NCBI GenBank assembly: GCA_001768735.1
Contig: MEMB01000001.1
Coordinates: 62,001 to 126,000 of the forward strand
Length of the DNA: 64,000 bases
Direction: 5' to 3'
Source: Alphaproteobacteria bacterium GWF2_58_20
GTDB taxonomy: Bacteria > Pseudomonadota > Alphaproteobacteria > UBA1247
A model generated the notes under the pieces. That model made no database searches, had not been told where the DNA came from, and saw nothing but the letters and a program-made list of their open reading frames with translations. Positions 42,010 to 52,184 of the stretch are shown here, one piece after another. Both the position numbers and the translations under genes were made by a program. Every line of letters starts with the position of its first letter. The first letter of the stretch is position 1.

Positions 42010-43086
42010 ATGTCTTTTATCGATAACATTTCAAGCTTGTTGATGCGCCATGAGGAAATTGGTGCCCTTTTGTCGGAACCCGGGGTTTCGGCCGAGGATT
42101 ATGCCAGGTTGTCGCGCGAATATGCCGAATTTTCCCCCGTGGTGGAAAAGGCGGCTGAATGGCGAAAAAAACAGCGTGAGGCAGAGGAGCTGAAGGATCT
42201 TGTGGCCGATTCTGCAACCGATTCCCAGATGCGGGAAATGGCAGCTGAAGAATTGCGGGCATGGGAGAAGGCTGAACCTGCGCTTGAGCGGGAGATACAG
42301 CTTCTTCTGCTGCCGAAGGACGAGGCGGATTCGCGCAGCGCCATTCTTGAGGTGCGGGCAGGGACAGGCGGCGATGAGGCTGGGCTTTTTGCCCGCGACT
42401 TGTTTGAGATGTATCGGAAATATGCGGCCCTGCATGGCTGGCGGTTTGAGGTGATGTCGATATCCGAAGCGGATATTGGCGGCGTTCGGGAGGCGGTGGC
42501 CACCATCAGCGGGCAGAACGTGTTTGCGCGGCTGAAGTTTGAATCCGGTGTCCACCGTGTGCAGCGGGTGCCCAAGACCGAGGCGCAGGGGCGCATCCAT
42601 ACCTCGACGGCCACGGTAGCGGTTCTGCCGGAAGCGGAGGAGATTGACATCCGCATTGAGGAAAAGGATTTGCGGATTGATGTCTATCGGTCGTCGGGGC
42701 CGGGTGGGCAGTCGGTCAACACCACAGACAGTGCTGTGCGCATCACCCATATTCCCACAGGCGTTGTGGTGTGCCAGCAGGATGAAAAATCCCAGCACAA
42801 AAACAAGGCCAAGGCGATGAAAATCCTGCGTGCCCGCGTCTATGAGGCCGAGCGGCAGAGAAAGGACGCAGAGCGTTCGGAAAACCGCCGCAGCCAGGTG
42901 GGAACGGGTGAGCGTTCGGAACGCATCAGGACTTACAATTTTCCCCAGGGGCGGGTGTCCGACCACCGGGTGGACGTCACCCTTTACAAGATCGACAAGG
43001 TCATGACGGGCGAAGCGCTGGATGAAATCATTGATGTGCTTCTGGCGGAAGACCAAGCCGAACGACTCGCCCATCTTTCATGGTAA
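42010..43086 (+). CDS. prfA: Peptide chain release factor 1
   Basis: RF1 ends translation at UAA and UAG. The 358-residue length is standard. The catalytic G232-G233-Q234 ('[16 protein letters not shown]') hydrolyses the peptidyl-tRNA. The domain before it ('[20 protein letters not shown]') is typical. RF2's SPF anticodon motif and programmed frameshift are absent. prmC, whose product methylates the GGQ glutamine, begins inside its last codons. Confidence 0.97.
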   Translation: MSFIDNISSLLMRHEEIGALLSEPGVSAEDYARLSREYAEFSPVVEKAAEWRKKQREAEELKDLVADSATDSQMREMAAEELRAWEKAEPALEREIQLLLLPKDEADSRSAILEVRAGTGGDEAGLFARDLFEMYRKYAALHGWRFEVMSISEADIGGVREAVATISGQNVFARLKFESGVHRVQRVPKTEAQGRIHTSTATVAVLPEAEEIDIRIEEKDLRIDVYRSSGPGGQSVNTTDSAVRITHIPTGVVVCQQDEKSQHKNKAKAMKILRARVYEAERQRKDAERSENRRSQVGTGERSERIRTYNFPQGRVSDHRVDVTLYKIDKVMTGEALDEIIDVLLAEDQAERLAHLSW

Positions 43087-43931
43087 TGCAGGATTCGGAA
43101 AATCTTTTGCGCATGGCTGTCATGCGCCTGCGTGAGGCCGGAAATCCCTCGCCGCGCCTTGATGCCCGGCTGTTGCTGGCCGATGTGCTTGGGATGCCTG
43201 CGCAGGAGCTGGTGTTTTCGCATCCTGTTTGTGATGAGGCTGTCCGGCGGTTTGAAGGGTTTGTGCAGCGTCGTCTTGCAGGGGAACCCGTAAGCCGCAT
43301 TCTGGGGATGCGTGCATTCTGGAGCCTGGATTTTGCGCTGTCCCCGGAAACACTCGATCCAAGGCCGGACAGTGAAACCGTGGTGGAAATGGCGCTTGAC
43401 TGGGCGCGGGCGCGGGAAGGGCACCTTGACATATGGGATGCGGGCACGGGCACGGGATGCTTGCTGCTGGCGCTGCTTTCGGAGCTGCCGCAGGCCCATG
43501 GGATTGGCAGCGACATTTCAGAAGATGCCCTGGCGACAGCGCGGGAGAATGCCCGCCGCCTTGGACTGCTGGGGCGCGCCACCTTTCGGCGGGCAGACTG
43601 GCTGGTGGATGCGGAAGATGAAAGCGTGGACCTTTTCATTTCCAACCCTCCCTATATTCCTGAAGCGGACATGGCGGGGCTTCAGGCCGAAGTGCGGTTG
43701 TTTGACCCGTGCGCTGCGCTATGCGGTGGCGCCGATGGCCTTGATCCCTACCGAGCCATTGCCCGCGATTTGCCGCGCGTCCTGAAACCTTCGGGCCGGG
43801 CCTTCCTTGAGTTTGGGCAGGGGCAGGAAGAGGCCGTGGCCGCCATCATGGAACAGGCGGGCCTCCAGCGGGTTGACATGAAAAAGGACCTTGCGGGCAT
43901 TGTTCGTGCCCTTTCCGTTCAGCATGCCTGA
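43080..43931 (+). CDS. prmC: Release factor glutamine methyltransferase
   Basis: PrmC methylates the Gln of the GGQ motif in release factors. The 283-residue protein has a helical N-terminus, the SAM site '[15 protein letters not shown]' (the usual D-L-G-T-G-T-G has Ala in place of Leu) and the substrate motif 'ISNPPYIPE'. It overlaps prfA by 7 nt. ATG 43086 is a second possible start. Confidence 0.96.
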   Translation: MVMQDSENLLRMAVMRLREAGNPSPRLDARLLLADVLGMPAQELVFSHPVCDEAVRRFEGFVQRRLAGEPVSRILGMRAFWSLDFALSPETLDPRPDSETVVEMALDWARAREGHLDIWDAGTGTGCLLLALLSELPQAHGIGSDISEDALATARENARRLGLLGRATFRRADWLVDAEDESVDLFISNPPYIPEADMAGLQAEVRLFDPCAALCGGADGLDPYRAIARDLPRVLKPSGRAFLEFGQGQEEAVAAIMEQAGLQRVDMKKDLAGIVRALSVQHA

Positions 43932-44041
43932 CAAGCCATGTTCCCTGTGCGTCCCGCCATGCGGTTTTTGCATGCCTGCTTCTTTCGGGGGTGTGGTAAA
44001 AAAGGGGAAATCCACAAGCAAGAACGAGGAACGGGCCGTTG

Positions 44042-44899
44042 ATGGATTTCTGGCAAAGCCTGACCGAAACAGATCGGTGCAACGCTGCAAGCATGCGGCG
44101 GTTGCTGACGGTTGAGCTTGCGGTTGTAGATGGCGATCGCAAACAGGCCTGCAAGGAAATCCTCGGGGCGGCGAGCGACGAAGATCTCAAGGCCCTCAGG
44201 GTTCCGGCCAAATTTGCCTTCATGCAGGTCATGAAGGATTCAGGGCCTGTGGATGACGAAGAATATGCCCTTTGGGGCCGCATGTATGCCTGCCATGTAA
44301 CGGAAGATCTGAAACCATGTTTTGTGCGCGAGCTGGCGGAAGGGATGCTCCAGTTTTCGCAAACGGCGGAATATGAAAACATGCGTGCCTACTGGCCCTG
44401 TCTGTCTGCGGAAGAAAAACTCTCCTGCCTCAAGCATGTTTCGCGCAGTCTTTGCGAAAATCTCGGCGTTTCCATGCCCGCCTGGAACCAGGGGGAAAAA
44501 TTGCCCAAAAATGTTTCTGGGCGGTATTCCGCACAGAAACATGCCATTGAAATGAATCCGGAGACACACCCGTTTAAAACCATGCGTGGCGGAATTTTTA
44601 CCACGGTGCATGAAACCACGCATGCCCTGCAGGTCCATATGTTTCAGAACAGGGCGCATCTGCCTGCGGCGTTGCAGGAACAGGCCGAGGTGTTTTTCTG
44701 GAATCATTGCTTTTACATCCCTTCCAGGCTGAAGGCCCTTTATCGGGAACAGCCTATGGAAAAGCAGGCCAATGCGGTGGCAGGCATGGTGGTGCTGGTG
44801 TTGAACAAGATCGGCCTCCTGTCTCCATTCCCCCCACAGGCTGCCGGTGTTCGCGTTCTGCAAGGCAAGCCGGTTCCCTGTCCCGGGGGCAGGACTTGA
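44042..44899 (+). CDS. Putative HExxH zinc metalloprotease, trio member 1
   Basis: This is a 285-residue protein without signal peptide. H190-E-T-T-H194 in 'FTTVHETTHALQVH' is a zincin motif preceded by a hydrophobic helix. A plausible third ligand is Glu in 'QPMEKQANAVAGM' about 50 residues later. A preceding helical section ('YWPCLSAEEKLSCLKHVS') recurs in the next two genes. ATG 44042 has AGGA upstream, but a TTG at 44039 is possible. Intact metal ligands suggest a peptidase; the substrate is unknown and I cannot name a family. Confidence 0.72.
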   Translation: MDFWQSLTETDRCNAASMRRLLTVELAVVDGDRKQACKEILGAASDEDLKALRVPAKFAFMQVMKDSGPVDDEEYALWGRMYACHVTEDLKPCFVRELAEGMLQFSQTAEYENMRAYWPCLSAEEKLSCLKHVSRSLCENLGVSMPAWNQGEKLPKNVSGRYSAQKHAIEMNPETHPFKTMRGGIFTTVHETTHALQVHMFQNRAHLPAALQEQAEVFFWNHCFYIPSRLKALYREQPMEKQANAVAGMVVLVLNKIGLLSPFPPQAAGVRVLQGKPVPCPGGRT

Positions 44900-45014
44900 C
44901 GTTGCATGGGGCTTGTGTGCAATGATGCGCGCAAGCTCCGGAAAAAAGGGATGTTGCGAATCGGTTCGCCATATCCTGAATTGTGTCAACTGGATCGTAT
45001 AAAAGGAAACGGAC

Positions 45015-45845
45015 ATGACCGCCTTTATCAATGAAGATGTCGCCCGCAACAGCGTGAGTGTGAAGCGCGTGGACGTGAAGCGCGAGGATGTGTGCGATGA
45101 CGTGTTGAGCGTTTCCCCTGCGAACCTGGTTGACCTCCCGGAAGAACGGATGATGGCGGTTCTGGGCAATATTGTGAAGGACGGCATGGATGACATGGCG
45201 GTCAAGGCGCGCTCCCGGCTTTATCGTTTCTGGGGCGGCAGTGAAGCCTTTGAGGCTGAAATGCGCAATGCGGCCGATGATGTGGCCACCCTGCTGGCGG
45301 CCCGCCGGGATATCACCGTGGCGCGCCAGGCGTGGGATGCACTGGATACGCGTGGCAGGCTGCGCGTGCTGCAGACCATGGTGGATTTTGCTTGCGGCGT
45401 TTGCGGCCCTTCGGATGAAAAGTCGTTTCTCCGCGTTCCCCGCGTGGTGCTGGGTGCGGATGCAGATCCGGAAACGCCACTGCTGCGGCAGTCGGTAAAA
45501 TTTCCGGTGCGGCGTGAACCCATGTTGCTCAAGATTCATCCAAGGCGGATGGATGCTTTCGAGGACGCTGCCGAGGATGTCCTTCGGCAGGGCGCTTACC
45601 ACATGATCATTTCCCTGGCGACAAAGGGGGAGCAGACATCGCGTCATGTCGCGTCCATCCTTTCCATCAACGTCAGTCCGTTGGGCTATGTCGATGATGA
45701 AAAGGACATGGCGCATCTCCGACAGCCCATTGAACATTACACAACGCTGTTTTCCATCATGGCCATGATGGCGTTGAAGAAATCCCCCCTGGCTTCGCTC
45801 ACGCCCCGCCAGATGCCGCCCGCGCCGCCAAAACTGGTGATGTAA
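45015..45845 (+). CDS. Trio member 2, probable inactive relative
   Basis: This is a 276-residue cytosolic protein. It follows the same plan as its neighbours: a helical N-terminus, 'AWDALDTRGRLRVLQTMVDF' matching the shared helix, a strand 'LLKIHPRR' where the others have 'AIEMNPET' or 'KIRINTHP', and 'QPIEHYTTLFSIMAMMAL' where the others carry the third ligand. At the metal site the sequence is 'AYHMIISLA', so the second and third HExxH positions (Glu and the second His) are gone. It probably acts as a pseudoprotease or regulator of the other two (inference). AAGGA lies 8 nt before ATG. Confidence 0.65.
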   Translation: MTAFINEDVARNSVSVKRVDVKREDVCDDVLSVSPANLVDLPEERMMAVLGNIVKDGMDDMAVKARSRLYRFWGGSEAFEAEMRNAADDVATLLAARRDITVARQAWDALDTRGRLRVLQTMVDFACGVCGPSDEKSFLRVPRVVLGADADPETPLLRQSVKFPVRREPMLLKIHPRRMDAFEDAAEDVLRQGAYHMIISLATKGEQTSRHVASILSINVSPLGYVDDEKDMAHLRQPIEHYTTLFSIMAMMALKKSPLASLTPRQMPPAPPKLVM

Positions 45846-45870
45846 GGTTGTAGGGGATAAGGGGGATTTT

Positions 45871-46836
45871 ATGAATTTGGACAGGATTCCACCATCTTTG
45901 CCAAAAAGCCTTTCGCGGCCTCCAGACGTTTTTGCGGCAGAGGCTTTCTGGAAACTTGCGGATGTCCAAGTGAAATCGGGCAGGATTTCCATGCGCATTT
46001 TCTGGTCTCATTTCAATGAGGCGTGCGACATGACGCCGGATGCTGATGATCCTGTCCAGCGTGGGCTGGTGGCCTGCCGCATCGTCGAGCATGTCGGGAA
46101 CGACACCCTGCGCAACATGTCTTCGGAAATCCACCTTGAACTCCTGAGGGAAATGACGGCGCTTCCCGTTTCCATGAAGATTCGCAAGAATGCGGTTTTG
46201 CGTTTGCTCGCAACGGCCGAGGTTTCCCCGGCCTACAAGGCCCACATGCAGGCCGTCCAGACCCGGATTGCAAAGCGGCTTGATCGGGAAATGGACATGC
46301 AGGTCTTGCAGGAGGAATGGAAACGGATGGATGGGGCCGCCCGCCTTTACGCCATCCGGGAAGTGTCCAATGTTTACATGGAAGAATTTGGTGTTCAAAC
46401 CCTGCCGGAAGTTGTTCTTGTCTGCCTGCCTCCCCATAAAAATGGCATGATCATGTTCGGGGATACAGATGAAGATGGGAAAATTCGCATCAATACGCAT
46501 CCGGATTCAGGTTGGAGCAGTTTTTCCTCCACTTTCAATACCATCCTGCATGAAACACAGCATGCGCTTTGTGGTTATATGGAGGAAGGCAGGGTGCCCG
46601 GCCCGTGCCGGACAACCATGGCCCTGCTTGCATGGAACGCCAAGGAGTATGTGGATGCCCGGCAGACAAGTCTTTCAGGCGCAGCGTATTATCATGGACA
46701 ATTGCTTGAGCGGGATGCCGATGATGCAGCAGATCTGATCATGAAGCATCTGTCCAGGCCATCTTCACCCAAACGTGCCCGCCGCAAAATGCCTGTCCCG
46801 GTGCCATCTATGGGAGGGCAGCCACAGGGGGGCTGA
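45871..46836 (+). CDS. Putative HExxH zinc metalloprotease, trio member 3
   Basis: This is a 321-residue cytosolic protein with H227-E-T-Q-H231 in 'NTILHETQHALCGYM' and a possible third ligand in 'GQLLERDADDAADLI'. The upstream helix 'EWKRMDGAARLYAIREVS' and the edge strand 'KIRINTHPDSGW' are shared with members 1 and 2. The C-terminus ends in a Lys/Arg- and Pro-rich tail. It begins 25 nt after member 2 and is followed by a strong terminator, so the three genes likely form one transcription unit. Confidence 0.72.
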   Translation: MNLDRIPPSLPKSLSRPPDVFAAEAFWKLADVQVKSGRISMRIFWSHFNEACDMTPDADDPVQRGLVACRIVEHVGNDTLRNMSSEIHLELLREMTALPVSMKIRKNAVLRLLATAEVSPAYKAHMQAVQTRIAKRLDREMDMQVLQEEWKRMDGAARLYAIREVSNVYMEEFGVQTLPEVVLVCLPPHKNGMIMFGDTDEDGKIRINTHPDSGWSSFSSTFNTILHETQHALCGYMEEGRVPGPCRTTMALLAWNAKEYVDARQTSLSGAAYYHGQLLERDADDAADLIMKHLSRPSSPKRARRKMPVPVPSMGGQPQGG

Positions 46837-46909
46837 GGTCGGAAAATTTGCGGGTTCAAGTCTGGAGTCCGCAAAGGGGCCATGACGCGATGGCTGAAAA
46901 AACAACAAC

Positions 46910-46938
46910 AAAAAACCCGGGTTTTTCCCGGGTTTTTT
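46910..46938. terminator. Bidirectional rho-independent terminator
   Basis: The stem AAAAAACCCGGG / CCCGGGTTTTTT (46910-46921 with 46927-46938) has a 5-nt T loop. It lies between the metalloprotease trio (+) and the convergent NlpC/P60 gene (-). Confidence 0.9.
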
Positions 46939-46957
46939 GTTTAAGGACATCACGGGT

Positions 46958-47785
46958 TCAGCCAAGGCGGCGGATGATGCTGAGGCCGGGCTTGAACAGC
47001 TCGGCGATGGGATTGACCGTGACCATCATCTTGTGTCCGTTGGCATGGACCGCATGGGTGGCATCCACCGCAATGGCCACATGGCCGGGGGAGAAGATGA
47101 TGTCGCCCCGCTGGATGGGTTCGTCGGCGGGGACAACGCTGCCCAGAACCGATTTTTGCAGGTCGCTGTCCCGTGGGCAGGCCATTCCGGCCCGAAGGAG
47201 GCTCATCTGCACCAAAGCGGAACAGTCAAGCCCCAAGCTCGAACGCCCCCCCCAAAGATAGGGGGTGCCCAAAAAGGACAAGGCGGTTTTGGCAATATCG
47301 GATTCGTGTTGATCCATGGGTGAAAGATGGGGAAGGAAAACCCATGCATCACGATCAATCCGGGCAAATCCGGCTTCTTCATCCAGAATGGTGACCCGGG
47401 CGTTCATGCTGAGCAGGTCGCAAGCGGGAGCTTTCATGTCCGGGCGACGATAGACAAAGGTCCTCAGGACAGAAATGCTGTGTGTGGCTGCATTTCCCTG
47501 TGGGGAAAGCACTTCAGCAGGCAGGTAGCCTACATAGCCATCGGTGGCATTTTGGCCCCATGCCCAATCATCACCTTCATCAAAAACCGTGAAGGTTTCG
47601 CCATAAAGGAGCTGGGTGGCGGCAGGCGTCTGCGAATCCGGGGCGTCATGCAGGGAAGCCAGGCCAATGGCAATCCGCATGTCCTCGCCTTCGACATAAC
47701 GCGCGGCCTTGATACGATCCTTCAGGAAGGCGGCGGCCAGATCGTCACGATAGGGATTTGTTCTGTGGTCGAGGGGGGCATTCAT
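46958..47785 (-). CDS. NlpC/P60 cysteine peptidase with SH3-like domains
   Basis: This 275-residue protein belongs to a cell-wall peptidase family that cleaves peptide stems. The N-terminal SH3-like part ('LLYGETFTVFDEGDDWAWGQ', 'DGYVGYLPAEVL') is followed by the NlpC/P60 domain. That domain has Cys in 'LGLDCSALVQMSLLRAG', His in 'PGHVAIAVD' and a further polar position at 'HANGH'. No signal peptide is visible, which is common in the alphaproteobacterial branch, where such genes follow a leucyl aminopeptidase. Here it follows an exported protein instead, 15 nt downstream. Confidence 0.9.
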   Translation of the reverse strand: MNAPLDHRTNPYRDDLAAAFLKDRIKAARYVEGEDMRIAIGLASLHDAPDSQTPAATQLLYGETFTVFDEGDDWAWGQNATDGYVGYLPAEVLSPQGNAATHSISVLRTFVYRRPDMKAPACDLLSMNARVTILDEEAGFARIDRDAWVFLPHLSPMDQHESDIAKTALSFLGTPYLWGGRSSLGLDCSALVQMSLLRAGMACPRDSDLQKSVLGSVVPADEPIQRGDIIFSPGHVAIAVDATHAVHANGHKMMVTVNPIAELFKPGLSIIRRLG

Positions 47786-47800
47786 GCAGGGGATCCCTTC

Positions 47801-48823
47801 TCACTTTCTGGCCGGTGCGGGCAGGGGATCTCCCTCGCCCTTGATGAGGTAACGCAGGACATGGATGATGTTGGCCCGGGCGTTATCCGCCATGGCGCGG
47901 TCCGGCAGGGCCGCTTCATGGAAAAAGACGGTGAGGGTGTCTCCCACCTGGTAAAAGACAAGGGCCGCAGAGGTTTCGCGGTTGCCGCCAAGGCAGGCCA
48001 TGTCGGCTTCAAGCAGGTGAAGGTTGCCAAAGTTTTCCGGCTTGCCAACTTCTTGCGAGAATGTTCCGGGGCACAAGGGGGCAAGGACATCAATGTATGC
48101 CATCGACTTTTTGAGGAAATCCTCACCGGGTTTCAGGGTGATCTGTTCCGCGCCGCCCAAGATGGGGCCAAAGTTCCATGCGTAATCAATGGGGCGGTTT
48201 TCCGGGGTTCCCGGCAATTCCACCACTTCTGCCTTGCCAAGGCCCGCCGCGCGCAGGATGACGGACAGAGGTTTTGGCAGCAGGGTGTCACCGCCATTTT
48301 CAAGGGTCTTTGTGGGTTTTGGAGCGGAGACATCCACGCATGATGTCAGGTCGCTGATGGGCTGGCGGATATCGCCAAGCTGGAAAGTGACCGCATCCAC
48401 TGAACCCGTGAAGGTAAGGGTTTTGCCAGTCGAAAGGGCTTTCAGGAATTCCGGGTCGTTTCCGGTTGGTGCAACCAGAAGCTTGGAATCGGCGGCAAAT
48501 CCATCCACGTTGCGCTGGAGTTTGCCATCAATGTCAAGCCGGATTTCGTATTTGCGGTCCAGGGCAAGCCGAGGATCCCCAAAAACAATGGCGATATTGG
48601 TTTCATGGTCGCCATTCTGGGCAATGATGGTGGAAAACCCCTTGTCGAAGCTGTTTTCAATGGTGCAGTAGGAAAAGGCGCCTGTTTGCTCATCCAGTAC
48701 CATGCGTCCGCGCCATGCGCCCAGAGGGGCCATTTCGACGGGATCCATGGCAAGGGCAGGGGCGCCCGCGCACAGCAGGGCCAAAAGGGACAGGGAAAAC
48801 GGAAAAGGGCGCATCATGGGCAT
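47801..48823 (-). CDS. Exported protein of unknown function
   Basis: This 340-residue protein has a signal peptide at about 1-25 ('PFPFSLSLLALLCAGAPALA'). The mature part looks like a beta-rich domain near residues 35-165 with two Cys, then a second domain with 'CPGTFSQEVGKP' and 'DMACLGGNRETSAALVFY'. ATG 48823 has AGGAG 4 nt upstream; ATG 48817 or 48814 is possible. It is co-directional with the NlpC/P60 gene (15-nt gap). I recognise no family. Confidence 0.7.
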   Translation of the reverse strand: MPMMRPFPFSLSLLALLCAGAPALAMDPVEMAPLGAWRGRMVLDEQTGAFSYCTIENSFDKGFSTIIAQNGDHETNIAIVFGDPRLALDRKYEIRLDIDGKLQRNVDGFAADSKLLVAPTGNDPEFLKALSTGKTLTFTGSVDAVTFQLGDIRQPISDLTSCVDVSAPKPTKTLENGGDTLLPKPLSVILRAAGLGKAEVVELPGTPENRPIDYAWNFGPILGGAEQITLKPGEDFLKKSMAYIDVLAPLCPGTFSQEVGKPENFGNLHLLEADMACLGGNRETSAALVFYQVGDTLTVFFHEAALPDRAMADNARANIIHVLRYLIKGEGDPLPAPARK

Positions 48824-48884
48824 ATGACTCCTGAAAAAAGCATGGGGCCAGAGTATCGCGTTCGCGGCATGCAGACAAGAAGGT

Positions 48885-51800
48885 TTATGCATCAAGCTTG
48901 GCAAAGGGAACCTTGAGCCAGAAGGTGGTACCCTTGCCTTCCATGGAACGGAAGCCGATCTGTCCGCCCATGAGCTCCACAAGTTCCTTGGAAATGGCAA
49001 GGCCGAGGCCTGTTCCGCCATATTTGCGCGAAAGGCTGCTGTCCACCTGTTTGAAGGGGTGGAAGATTTCATTCTTGTGTTCTTCCGGAATGCCGATTCC
49101 GGTATCGGAAACTTCAATCAACAGGGTGATGTCTTTCTCGGTTTCCGCTTCCTTCCTGATGATGATCTTGATGTGTCCCATTTCGGTGAACTTGATGGCG
49201 TTGCTGCCCAGATTGATGAGGATCTGTTTGAGATGGCGCATGTCTCCCTTGAGTTCATGTGGAATGTCGGGGGACAGGTCAAGAATGAAATCGATGTTTT
49301 TGTTCTGGGACAGGAACACCATGTTTTGGGAAATGATGGCTAGCAGGTGATGGAAATTGAAGGGGCCGATGTCAAGGCCCAGCTTGCCGGCTTCAATCTT
49401 GGACAGGTCAAGGATGTCATTGATGATGTCCAGCAGGTGGAGGCCGCTGGTGCGGATGTCGTGGGCATAGGATGTATAACGTTCAAGCGCATTGCCGAAG
49501 AGCTGTTTTTCGATGATTTCTGCACCTGCAATGACAATGTTGAGGGGGGTGCGGAGTTCATGGCTCATGCAGGCGATGAATTCGGATTTTGCGGTATTGG
49601 CGATGCTGGCCAGCTGGGCCAGTTGCTCGGCCTTGCCCAGAGAATGGTTGAGTTGCCGGTTTGTGACGCGCAGACGTTTGGCGTTGCGGGCATTTTTTCG
49701 GTAAACGCCAATGATTTTGGCAGCCACCAGAAGCAGGTTGATGTCATCGCTGTCCCATTCGCGTTCCTGCAGACAATCACTGAAACCAATGAAACCAATC
49801 ATTTCCTGTTCGGAAAAAATGGGAAGGAGAATGACGGATTTTACATCCTCGGCCTGGAAGAAACGTTTTTGCACGTCAGGAAGATTGACAATGTTGGCCG
49901 TGAAAACCTGTCCGGTGGACAGGGTATTGTAGATATCCTGGAAATGCGGGAAAACGGGAACCTTTTCAAAATTGGATGTATTGGGACCAAAGGTTTGTTC
50001 CGGGTTGACCATCTTGAGAATCTGGCGCTCGCAAAGACCGAGTTTTTCATCCATGAAATTGTCAAAAATGTAGCCACGGCAGGTTTCCGTGGTATGCAGG
50101 AGAACCTGTAGCCCTTTTTTCAAGGTTTGCGGGCCCGGAGATTCGGTTAGAAGGATGTTGGTGAATTCGGCAAGGCCGGTTTCATACATCAGCCGTCGGC
50201 GCACCATGGCCTGGCTGTTGGCAAGGCCTGTCATGTCGTGGAAAACAGCCACCCAGCCCTTGATGCCGGTTTCATCGTGGACAGGCGCCATGGTGAAGGT
50301 GGCCTTGCGGTTTTTCCCGTCCGAGGAGAGAATCTCAAGAGGCTGGTTGATGCGGTGGATTTCCGCTTTTGAAAGGGGTATCCCCGCCGGGAATGGCCGC
50401 AGGTAGGGATCATCTTTTCCCGCCATGCGCAGATGGTCTCCCAAAGCTGTTCCCTGAATGGTCTTCATGGGCTGGCCCAGCAGGATTTCCGCTGCGGGGT
50501 TCATGTGGAGAATGTTGCCTTCGGGGTCCAGTGCAATGACCGCATCCAGAATGGCGTCGCTGATGGTTTTTTGTTCGCGGACCATGTGGCTCATGGAGAC
50601 ATTGGTCCGGTTCACCGTTCGCTCGAGGCTGATTTGGCGCCGTCGCAGGAAAAAGACCATGAGGGTGAGGCTGAAGGTTATCGAAAGACCGCCGAGGGCA
50701 GTAAAAGCTGGCGCTGAGATCAACAAGGTATTTGTTGTCCGGGGAAAATCCCCCGGGGTCATCGCCAAGGCAAAGGTCTTGCCAAAAAAGAACAGGGGGT
50801 AGGTTTCTGAGAAAATGTTTCCAGTGTAATAGTTTGCGCTGTTCTTGTGCAGGGTCTGGTTCGAGCTGATGTCAAAAATGTCAAAAAGGGTTTTGTGCTG
50901 GCATTCATACTGGTGTCTCAGGGCGATTTTCCCGAAGGAAAAAGACAGGCCTGCAATCCCTTTTTGTATGGGGGGGGACGTGGAATTCTGATCTTGTCGG
51001 TTGTACACGGGAAGAAAAGTTATGATTTCATTTTGCTTGATGCAGGCGGAAGATAGCCGGGTGTTTTCGGCCTGGCGAAGCGCATCATGACATTCCGGGA
51101 GATTTTTGAAGAGCGCTGTGATGGTCTCTGCCTGGCGTGCATTGGCAAAAGTTGTCCGGGGCATTTCCTTTGCGGCAGGCACATTCGAGCCTTCCATCCA
51201 GAAGATCGATTTAATGGGGGATTTTTGCAGAATGGGTGAGGTGAAATGGCTGAACTCGTCCCGGGTAACTTCAGAACTCGATTCAAAAAGGTTCTTGACG
51301 GATTCAAGTGTGTTGGAAATCTCCATGAATTCATCGTTGAGAGCGGTATGGATATGTTCAGTGGAGAGTGTGAAAATCCGGGATTTTTCGTGCGTATAAA
51401 TCTGGTTGACGATGTGGGAAAAAGCAATGGTGAGGGCAATTCCGCAAAATGCCGTCAGGAGGGTTTCAACATGTTCCATCCATGCGGAACGCTGGGGATA
51501 AGGAAGCTGGTGGCGTTTTCGGACAAGGATGACCGATCCTCCCAGCAGGGACAAGATGACAAGCAAAATCGCGCCCAGGAACAACTGCTTGTCAAGAATT
51601 TCGTTTTGCCAGACGGAAACATCGATATCAATCCCGATGACGATGAGGACTTCCAGGGTGAGGGGATCCAGAATGGGAGTGAATGCGCTGATAAAAGTTC
51701 CGTATTCATCCGTATAGGGACCAATGGTAATTGGTTGCTTGTTCCTGAAGATGTCAACCAGTTCTGGTGGCGGGGTAAAATAAGGCGTGCCGGGGGAGGC

Positions 51801-52184
51801 TGCCATCGGGTCGTTTTCCGGGAGATTCTCCGGGCCAAAAACCAGTTGTCCGTTTTTGCTTGCAACGCTGTAGATGGATTTTTGGTCGATGGTTTTGCCA
51901 TAGGCGGTCATCTGTTCCCGAAGTCTCAGGAAAACGGGGTTTTTGCGGTCCTCCAGGGTAAAAAGCAGCGATTTGATTCGTTCCGGCTTGATGGTGCGGG
52001 CGATTTCCGGGGCGCGGCCTTCAAAACGTTCCCGCATCATGCCATCGATAATTTGGCCATACCAGTGAATGCCCGCAAGGCCAAGGATGAGCGGAAAGGC
52101 GATCAGGATGGAAAAGAGGAATGGTTTTGCAATTTTGCTTTTGAAGGCAAGAGCGTGTTTCTGGAGGGTTCGGTGCAAAATCAT
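48885..52184 (-). CDS. Large membrane histidine kinase with two periplasmic sensors, PAS and GAF
   Basis: This is a 1099-residue kinase. Helix 1 (about 21-41) is followed by a periplasmic sensor region (to about 200) and two helices near 205-228 and 243-262. A second periplasmic CHASE-like domain follows (about 265-500), then a helix near 505-525, PAS (565-680, 'ILDAVIALDPEGNILHMNPA') and GAF (about 690-840). HisKA has H875 in 'CMSHELRTPLN', and the HATPase has 'INLGSNAIKFTEMG' and 'GTGLGLAISKELVE'. No receiver domain is fused. The start overlaps the diguanylate cyclase stop by ATGA, so both are translated together. The partner regulator is not in the window. Confidence 0.9.
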   Translation of the reverse strand: MILHRTLQKHALAFKSKIAKPFLFSILIAFPLILGLAGIHWYGQIIDGMMRERFEGRAPEIARTIKPERIKSLLFTLEDRKNPVFLRLREQMTAYGKTIDQKSIYSVASKNGQLVFGPENLPENDPMAASPGTPYFTPPPELVDIFRNKQPITIGPYTDEYGTFISAFTPILDPLTLEVLIVIGIDIDVSVWQNEILDKQLFLGAILLVILSLLGGSVILVRKRHQLPYPQRSAWMEHVETLLTAFCGIALTIAFSHIVNQIYTHEKSRIFTLSTEHIHTALNDEFMEISNTLESVKNLFESSSEVTRDEFSHFTSPILQKSPIKSIFWMEGSNVPAAKEMPRTTFANARQAETITALFKNLPECHDALRQAENTRLSSACIKQNEIITFLPVYNRQDQNSTSPPIQKGIAGLSFSFGKIALRHQYECQHKTLFDIFDISSNQTLHKNSANYYTGNIFSETYPLFFFGKTFALAMTPGDFPRTTNTLLISAPAFTALGGLSITFSLTLMVFFLRRRQISLERTVNRTNVSMSHMVREQKTISDAILDAVIALDPEGNILHMNPAAEILLGQPMKTIQGTALGDHLRMAGKDDPYLRPFPAGIPLSKAEIHRINQPLEILSSDGKNRKATFTMAPVHDETGIKGWVAVFHDMTGLANSQAMVRRRLMYETGLAEFTNILLTESPGPQTLKKGLQVLLHTTETCRGYIFDNFMDEKLGLCERQILKMVNPEQTFGPNTSNFEKVPVFPHFQDIYNTLSTGQVFTANIVNLPDVQKRFFQAEDVKSVILLPIFSEQEMIGFIGFSDCLQEREWDSDDINLLLVAAKIIGVYRKNARNAKRLRVTNRQLNHSLGKAEQLAQLASIANTAKSEFIACMSHELRTPLNIVIAGAEIIEKQLFGNALERYTSYAHDIRTSGLHLLDIINDILDLSKIEAGKLGLDIGPFNFHHLLAIISQNMVFLSQNKNIDFILDLSPDIPHELKGDMRHLKQILINLGSNAIKFTEMGHIKIIIRKEAETEKDITLLIEVSDTGIGIPEEHKNEIFHPFKQVDSSLSRKYGGTGLGLAISKELVELMGGQIGFRSMEGKGTTFWLKVPFAKLDA

